A DNA stretch of 10,116 nucleotides. It comes from Flavobacteriaceae bacterium. GTDB taxonomy: Bacteria > Bacteroidota > Bacteroidia > Flavobacteriales > Flavobacteriaceae. The DNA lies in the NCBI GenBank assembly GCA_015489265.1, contig WFZY01000191.1:1-10116 (forward strand), read 5' to 3'. Both the position numbers and the translations under genes were made by a program. The notes under the pieces were generated by a model. It was not told where the DNA came from and did not search any database. It was given only the letters and a program-made list of their open reading frames with translations. This document shows, piece by piece, positions 5,784 through 10,116 of this stretch. Within the stretch, counting starts at the first letter, position 1. Each line of letters opens with the position of its first letter.

Positions 5784-8234
5784 TTGAAAAAGATTTTAGC
5801 CGGACTATTATTGATTGTCAGCCAATTTATTACGGCACAACAGCATACAGCCGTTGTTAAAGGTTATGTTTTTGACCAACAAAAACAGCCGGTCGCCGAT
5901 GTTAATATCAGCTTTAATCAAAAGGGCACAACCACCAATGCAAAAGGTTATTTTGAACTGAAACTGCCCGCAAACAAGAAAATCCGGTTGATTTTTTCGC
6001 ATCTTAATTTTGAAGAAAAAATCTACATCATCCGGCTCAAAACCAATGAAATCAAAACTTTAAAAGTTATTCTATCGCCTAAAAATGAAGCGATTAACGA
6101 AGTGGTCATCAAAGCCAAAACCCGAAAAGAAAAAGAAGGCGGTGTTAAAATTGGTAAAATGAATATCGTGGTAACGCCGGGCGCACAAGCCGGCGTTGAA
6201 AATCTATTGAAAACTTTGCCGTCAGTTAGCGGTTTTGACGAAATGAGCTCGCAGTATATGGTGCGCGGCGGTAATTTTGACGAAAATCAAGTCTATATCA
6301 ACGATATTGAAGTCTATCGCCCGTTTTTAATCCGTAGCGGACAACAAGAAGGACTCAGTTTTGTCAATTCCGATTTGGTCGAAAATATCTTTTTCTATCC
6401 GGGCGGTTTTGCCGCCGATAAAGGTGATAAATTATCATCGGTCTTGGATATTACCTACAAAAAACCTAAAACCAATTCTACCAAAATGACACTGAGTTTG
6501 CTCGGTGGTAGTTTGTCAAACGAATTTAAACAAAGGAAATTTAGCAGTTTAACCGGTATTCGCTATCGCAATAATGCTTTATTGGTTAACAGTAAAGATG
6601 TCAGCGTCGATTATCATCCGGTATTTGTTGACGCACAAACTTTGTTGCGGTATGATTTTAACCCGAAACTTACAACGGAATTTCTAGGTAATATTTCGCT
6701 GAATTTATACAACTACAAACCCATTGTGAAGGTGACCAAATTCGGCTCGTATCAAGATGCCAAAGCCGTAGTTGTCAATTATAACGGACAGGAAAAAGAC
6801 AATTACAAAACCTATTTCGGGGCTTTTAAAACCACCTACAAACCGCAAGCCGACCGTAAAATTATGCTTATTGGTTCCGTTTACAATACGCAGGAAGAAG
6901 AATATTTTGATATTTTGGGGCAATACAGTATCGGCGAACCCAACAGCGATTTAAGCAGCAACGATTTCGGTAATCCCGAAAATTTGGAAAGTTTAGGTAG
7001 TGAAATCAACCACGCCCGCAACGATTTAGATGCATTAATTGCCAATTTGTCTGTCAAATACCATCAAAAAATCAACAAAAATCACCAATTTGAAGCCGGC
7101 TACAAATTCAGCATGGAAGATATCAAAGACCGGATTAACGAATGGCAAGTCATAGACTCTGCCGGTTTCAGCTTATATCCACCCGGTAGTTTCAATATTG
7201 AAGAACCCTACGATTTAGACACCGCCCCTATCCTGCCCTACCAAAAAACCAAAGCATTTAATCATGCCAATATCCAACGGCATATCGGTTTTGCGCTTTG
7301 GCGTGCCAAATTTGATTTGGGTAAAAACAAATTATGGACGAATATTGGACTGCGTGGACAATATTACCATATCAATGACAAAATCCATAACCAAACCGGG
7401 AACGGCTATATCATCAGTCCGCGCTTGATTATCGGATTTAAACCGGATTGGAAAAAAAATATGAGTTTTCGTTTGGCAACCGGTTTGTATCAACAACCGC
7501 CGTTTTACAAAGAATTTCGTAACCGGTCGGGACAACTAAATCCGGCTGTCAAACCACAAAAATCTTATATTGTTTCTCTGGCAAACGATTGGTATTTTGA
7601 CCTTTGGGAACGTCCTTTTAAACTGACTTCGGAAGTTTACTACAAATATCTTTGGGATGTCAATCCTTATACGTTGGAAAACGTACGGATTCGTTATATG
7701 GCAAATAACAATGCAACCGCTTTTGCTTACGGATTTGAAAGCCGTCTAAACGGCGAATTTATTACCGGCGTCGAATCGTGGTTGAGTTTGGCATTGATGA
7801 AAACCATGGAAAACATCGACCATCGCGGTTATATTTACCGCCCAACTGACCAACGTTATAAATTTGCCATGTTGTTTCAAGACTACGTGCCCAAAATCCC
7901 AAATCTGAAAATGTACTTGAATTTGGTCTATAACGGCGGTATCCCGACCGGTTCACCTTCCTATGCCGACCCTTATAAATTTCAATTCCGCACCGGCGAT
8001 TATTTTCGCACTGATTTAGGTATTTTTTATGTGTTTTCTGAACGCCCGCACAAAGGAAAATTCTTGCAAAAATTCAAATATTTCAGTGCCGGATTTGAAA
8101 TCCTCAATATGTTCAACGTCCAAAACAGTATTTCAAATATGTGGATACGGGATATTTACAGCAAAAAGGTTTATCGTGTTAAAAATTATTTAACAGGTCG
8201 GTTGTTTAATGTAAAACTTCGGATACAAATATAA
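5784..8234 (+). CDS. TonB-dependent outer-membrane receptor with carboxypeptidase-regulatory-like domain
   Basis: The product is an outer-membrane receptor for active uptake powered by TonB-ExbBD; its substrate cannot be read from the sequence. A signal peptide (MKKILAGLLLIVSQFITA, then QQ) is followed by a CarboxypepD-regulatory-like beta-sandwich of about 75 residues (GYVFDQQKQPVADVNISF through TNAKGYFELKLP). Next is NEVVIKAK, a common lead-in to the plug, then a plug domain with TLPSVSG, YMVRGGNFDENQVYINDIEVY and FYPGGFAADKGDKLSSVLDI. About 590 residues of beta-barrel end in FNVKLRIQI. At about 816 residues it is shorter than SusC-type receptors, and no SusD gene follows. There is no ATG near the N-terminus: TTG at 5784 gives the textbook signal peptide, and TTG at 5778 would add two residues. 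The frame is open upstream to a stop at 5706. Confidence 0.92.
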   Translation: MKKILAGLLLIVSQFITAQQHTAVVKGYVFDQQKQPVADVNISFNQKGTTTNAKGYFELKLPANKKIRLIFSHLNFEEKIYIIRLKTNEIKTLKVILSPKNEAINEVVIKAKTRKEKEGGVKIGKMNIVVTPGAQAGVENLLKTLPSVSGFDEMSSQYMVRGGNFDENQVYINDIEVYRPFLIRSGQQEGLSFVNSDLVENIFFYPGGFAADKGDKLSSVLDITYKKPKTNSTKMTLSLLGGSLSNEFKQRKFSSLTGIRYRNNALLVNSKDVSVDYHPVFVDAQTLLRYDFNPKLTTEFLGNISLNLYNYKPIVKVTKFGSYQDAKAVVVNYNGQEKDNYKTYFGAFKTTYKPQADRKIMLIGSVYNTQEEEYFDILGQYSIGEPNSDLSSNDFGNPENLESLGSEINHARNDLDALIANLSVKYHQKINKNHQFEAGYKFSMEDIKDRINEWQVIDSAGFSLYPPGSFNIEEPYDLDTAPILPYQKTKAFNHANIQRHIGFALWRAKFDLGKNKLWTNIGLRGQYYHINDKIHNQTGNGYIISPRLIIGFKPDWKKNMSFRLATGLYQQPPFYKEFRNRSGQLNPAVKPQKSYIVSLANDWYFDLWERPFKLTSEVYYKYLWDVNPYTLENVRIRYMANNNATAFAYGFESRLNGEFITGVESWLSLALMKTMENIDHRGYIYRPTDQRYKFAMLFQDYVPKIPNLKMYLNLVYNGGIPTGSPSYADPYKFQFRTGDYFRTDLGIFYVFSERPHKGKFLQKFKYFSAGFEILNMFNVQNSISNMWIRDIYSKKVYRVKNYLTGRLFNVKLRIQI

Positions 8235-8251
8235 GTTTAGTTGAAACCGAC

Positions 8252-8300
8252 ATGATTAAAATAATTATTAAACACACAAAGAAATGATTATTTTAATCAT
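8252..8300 (+). terminator. Long AT-rich inverted repeat after the receptor gene, possible terminator
   Basis: ATGATTAAAATAAT (8252-8265) and ATTATTTTAATCAT (8287-8300) are perfect 14-base reverse complements separated by 21 bases. The structure starts 18 bases after the receptor's stop codon, which suits a 3'-end hairpin, but no T-run follows the right arm. Confidence 0.45.
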
Positions 8301-8371
8301 CAAAGGTTACATCTGACCAAAATATTAAAATTAAAAAATAAACAGATGAAAGTAAAAAGTTGAAAGTTAGC

Positions 8372-8405
8372 AACCTAGTAGGTCTGCGAGACCTGCTAGG
8401 TTTTT
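8372..8405 (+). terminator. Strong hairpin with T-run (palindromic repeat, full copy)
   Basis: AACCTAG (8372-8378) pairs with CTAGGTT (8396-8402) and AGGTCT (8380-8385) with AGACCT (8389-8394). Between them is one T/G wobble, and the loop is GCG. Five T residues (8401-8405) end the structure, so it has the form of an intrinsic terminator for plus-strand transcription. It is also the only full palindrome of a repeat family that has partial copies at 8430-8460 and 9295-9332. Confidence 0.6.
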
Positions 8406-8429
8406 ACAACTTAAATTTAAATAATTATT

Positions 8430-8460
8430 CCATTTCAGACCTATCAGGTTTTGAAAACTT
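8430..8460. repeat. Half copy of the AGACCT palindromic repeat, 3' of the antitoxin gene
   Basis: The right arm and flank of the full palindrome (8388-8414) recur here at 8436-8462 with six differences in 27 bases; the matching left arm is missing. An inner palindrome, GTTTTGAAAAC (8448-8458), can still form a short hairpin. On the minus strand the element begins about 12 bases after the antitoxin stop codon. Confidence 0.6.
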
Positions 8461-8471
8461 AACGGATCGTT

Positions 8472-8804
8472 TTAAACTAGTTTAAATTCAGATTCCTCCA
8501 TTTCGACAATAAATTTCACATTAGCTTTTAAAGCTTTAAAAACTTTCAAAATAGTTTCTATCGTTACATTTTTTGTATTTCGTTCCAGTTTAGATATTTG
8601 TGATTTTTTAACACCAACAAGTTCACCAAGTTGTTCTTGAGTCAAATGCCGTTCTTTACGAACAGATTTTATCATTTCGCCAAGCAATTCCATTCGCAAA
8701 TCAAATTCATATTTATCACGTTCAGGTGTTCCTATTTTCCCAATATCTCTATCTTTAAGTTGATCAAGCGTCATCATTTTCATCTTTTTTGTTTTTGTAG
8801 CCAT
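8472..8804 (-). CDS. Helix-turn-helix (XRE family) antitoxin
   Basis: This 110-residue protein is the probable antitoxin and autorepressor of a type II toxin-antitoxin pair. A basic, charged N-terminal part (MTLDQLKDRDIGKIGTPERD, residues 11-30) precedes an XRE-type helix-turn-helix at about 45-92, with LTQEQLGELVGVKKSQISKLER as its DNA-contact core, and a C-terminal strand (ANVKFIVEME). The order of toxin first and antitoxin second matches HigBA-like systems. I chose the ATG at 8804, which overlaps the 3' end of the toxin gene by 41 bases. An ATG at 8825 would add seven residues, and ATGs at 8783-8774 would reduce the overlap. The protein would neutralise the toxin by binding and repress the shared promoter near 9172; both roles are inferred from the family. 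Confidence 0.88.
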   Translation of the reverse strand: MATKTKKMKMMTLDQLKDRDIGKIGTPERDKYEFDLRMELLGEMIKSVRKERHLTQEQLGELVGVKKSQISKLERNTKNVTIETILKVFKALKANVKFIVEMEESEFKLV

Positions 8805-9147
8805 AACTATTATTTTTTTGTTCAAAATAATCCTTTTTTATTCGTACTGATTTTTCTATTTCTATTTTTGGCACTTTACGCATTTTTTTTATAATACCAT
8901 GTGTTGAAATAACCAATGTTTCCTTTTTATCTGTTCTATCCCAAAAAGCAAAAAGCCGATATTGTTTGCCACTAAATTTTATTCTAAATTCCCAAATATC
9001 ATCAGTTAACTTTTTGAATAATTTCGGGTCTAAACCTAATTTAGCTTTATCCAAATTGTAATAAATTTTTCGACGCGTCTTTAAATCCAAACTATCTAAA
9101 AAATCAATTGCTGGTTCAAGAAAAATTATTTCAAACTTCTTATTCAT
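8764..9147 (-). CDS. RelE/HigB-like toxin of the phage Gp49-like family
   Basis: This 127-residue protein has the pattern of the Gp49-like (HigB/RelE superfamily) toxins, most of which are ribosome-dependent mRNA endonucleases. The core is KKLTDDIWEFRIKFSGKQYR (residues 45-64, the family L-x-xG/D-x-W-E-x-R...YR segment), then LFAFWD, LVISTHGIIKKMRKVP (78-93, the family h-GFxKK-x-xK-x-P motif) and an EIEKSVRIKKDYF helix (96-108). The last ~17 residues are hydrophilic and encoded in the overlap with the antitoxin gene. The frame can be opened at a TTG at 9174, but that codon lies inside the likely promoter box, so ATG 9147 (MNKKFEIIF) is the better start. The core looks intact, so the toxin is probably functional; catalytic residues are poorly conserved in this family, so I do not name them. 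Confidence 0.87.
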   Translation of the reverse strand: MNKKFEIIFLEPAIDFLDSLDLKTRRKIYYNLDKAKLGLDPKLFKKLTDDIWEFRIKFSGKQYRLFAFWDRTDKKETLVISTHGIIKKMRKVPKIEIEKSVRIKKDYFEQKNNSYGYKNKKDENDDA

Positions 9148-9171
9148 CTGTAAGTCAAATAAAATACGATA

Positions 9172-9179
9172 CAAATATA
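9172..9179 (-). promoter_or_regulatory. -7 box of the toxin-antitoxin operon
   Basis: On the minus strand these bases read TATATTTG, an exact TAnnTTTG match 24 bases upstream of the toxin ATG at 9147. No TTG -33 element is seen at the consensus spacing. The surrounding sequence (ATACGATAC) is weakly symmetrical and could include an operator, but I cannot define one. Confidence 0.5.
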
Positions 9180-9294
9180 CATAAAAGTTGAATTAAAAGG
9201 AAACTTTTTTGTAAAATTTAATGGTAAGTATAAAGTTTGAAACTTAGGTCCCGCAGACAAGACTTTTAATCATCTGATTTTAAGTGTAATATGT

Positions 9295-9332
9295 CAATTT
9301 TAGATCTATCATGTTTAAAAAACTAATAGGTC
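9295..9332. repeat. Diverged AGACCT-type repeat, 3' of the jelly-roll gene
   Basis: Bases 9295-9325 match 8430-8460 at 24 of 31 positions by eye. The copy extends to a second arm: GATCTAT (9303-9309) pairs with ATAGGTC (9326-9332), one pair being a wobble. On the minus strand it starts three bases after the stop codon at 9336, so it could act as a 3'-end hairpin for that gene. Confidence 0.5.
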
Positions 9333-9335
9333 ATA

Positions 9336-10116
9336 TTAATTCGGCATTCCATTCCATATTTCAATATCATCAATCCATTGATATTTCGGATTGGCATTGC
9401 CATAAATTTGAGTCAGTATAATAAAATCAATAGGACGTGAATTTCGAGTGGTAGGTCCGTAGTGGTCGCCAATAACTTGTCCGTTGACTTTCCATAACGC
9501 TCTACCATCATTGCCGTCACTCCAGTGCCAATAAAATTCCGTTAAAAACCATTCATTGACAGGTACCGGGACTGTTTTATTATCAATTTCCCAAACCGGA
9601 TGTTCCGGGTCTTTGTCGCCTTGCCAATGCCAATATGGTATGCCATCACTTTCAGTATAAATAAACGCAATCAACCTGAACCCGTCACTTTGTGTTTCTC
9701 TGTAATCTTTGGTCTTATACTCAAAAAATGTTCGCCACATATCCGGTTGAAACAAACTGGCACTATCTAATTTAATCCAATATTTGATGTACAAATCCGT
9801 TTTACCATCTTGAATATCAAGTATTTCGTAAGGACATTGGGTAATCCCCAAATCATAATTTTCTACATTGTATAATGCATTGGTATAAGTGCCGTTATGC
9901 CCTATAACACGTTGTATTTCAGCATCTACAGCATGATGATTATCATCATCTATATAATGTAAACTACTTTCGTTTGCCCCGAGTATATCAATAGGCCAAG
10001 TATAACCGGTTTCACTATCGGTGCCTTTTATAAATCTGTAATCTTCACTATTTGGATAAGCCGTATTATCGATATAAACGCCATTCTCAAAACCCGATTT
10101 GAATAAGAGTTTTGGC
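9336..10116 (-). CDS. C-terminal part of a probable jelly-roll (concanavalin A-like) domain protein, partial
   Basis: The reading frame is open from the stop at 9336 to the right edge, giving at least 259 residues; the true start lies outside the window. A possible internal TTG start at 9851 is not the gene start, because the frame continues upstream with similar composition (LLFKSGFENGVYID near the edge, then GYTWPIDILGA). The opening FKSGFENG, the aromatic-rich strands (DLYIKYWIKLD, MWRTFFEYKT, WFLTEFYWHWSDG), GRALWKVNGQVIGDH and the closing YQWIDDIEIWNGMP resemble beta-jelly-roll domains of the concanavalin A-like / polysaccharide lyase type in secreted Bacteroidota proteins. Whether it binds or cleaves a polysaccharide cannot be told, and I see no certain catalytic set. 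No type IX sorting domain follows the jelly roll: the protein ends four residues after IEIWN. Confidence 0.65.
   Translation of the reverse strand, partial: PKLLFKSGFENGVYIDNTAYPNSEDYRFIKGTDSETGYTWPIDILGANESSLHYIDDDNHHAVDAEIQRVIGHNGTYTNALYNVENYDLGITQCPYEILDIQDGKTDLYIKYWIKLDSASLFQPDMWRTFFEYKTKDYRETQSDGFRLIAFIYTESDGIPYWHWQGDKDPEHPVWEIDNKTVPVPVNEWFLTEFYWHWSDGNDGRALWKVNGQVIGDHYGPTTRNSRPIDFIILTQIYGNANPKYQWIDDIEIWNGMPN

Noticed and set aside
5784..8234. SusC/SusD polysaccharide-utilisation pair or locus
   Set aside because: The receptor is shorter than SusC-type proteins and is followed by an intergenic region and a convergent toxin-antitoxin module, with no SusD-like gene.
8631..8894. Plus-strand hydrophobic frame (F/L-rich end) opposite the toxin-antitoxin genes
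   Set aside because: The apparent membrane segment is the antisense of A-rich coding sequence; both real genes here show clear family motifs on the other strand.
9174..9174. Upstream TTG start for the toxin, adding nine residues
   Set aside because: The TTG is part of the likely TATATTTG promoter box, and an ATG at 9147 gives the usual toxin N-terminus.

Overview
The window looks like chromosomal DNA of a member of the Bacteroidota, most likely a flavobacterium-like lineage. The DNA is AT-rich, and Shine-Dalgarno sequences are hard to see. Several genes are preceded by a TAnnTTTG -7 box, the promoter signature of this phylum. One product is a TonB-dependent receptor with an N-terminal carboxypeptidase-regulatory-like domain, and the intergenic spaces are full of small palindromic repeats. 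This assignment is inferred from gene content and promoter style, not from a marker gene.

Layout. At 97-2078 (+) two tRNA-maturation genes overlap by one base: a threonylcarbamoyl-AMP synthase (TsaC/Sua5 type, t6A37 synthesis) and a CCA-adding tRNA nucleotidyltransferase with an HD domain. The 514-base gap that follows has no gene. It holds five CCCCTTCGGGG-type hairpin repeats and one larger structured repeat. At 2593-3105 (+) is a pRiA4b ORF-3-like protein with an acidic tail, convergent with smpB (3606-3127, -), the tmRNA partner of trans-translation.

Divergent from smpB is a 557-residue exported protein (3830-5503, +) that I do not recognise. It is built from four tandem copies of a roughly 136-residue domain. 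After a gap holding two more copies of the structured repeat comes a TonB-dependent outer-membrane receptor (about 5784-8234, +) that seems to start at TTG.

The right end is on the minus strand and looks more accessory: a toxin-antitoxin pair (RelE/HigB-like Gp49-family toxin at 9147-8764, helix-turn-helix antitoxin at 8804-8472, overlapping) and the C-terminal part of a probable jelly-roll (concanavalin A-like) protein. That last reading frame stays open to the window edge. Related palindromic elements lie immediately downstream of both minus-strand transcription units.

How the genes relate. The first half is housekeeping for tRNA and translation (t6A, CCA, SmpB). The middle is cell envelope (repeat-domain exported protein, TonB receptor). 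The right end is a stress or addiction module and a possible carbohydrate-binding or lyase-like protein. I saw no clear multi-gene novel system. The best candidates for new biology are the four-fold repeat protein and the intergenic repeat family, whose stems change sequence while keeping base pairing.
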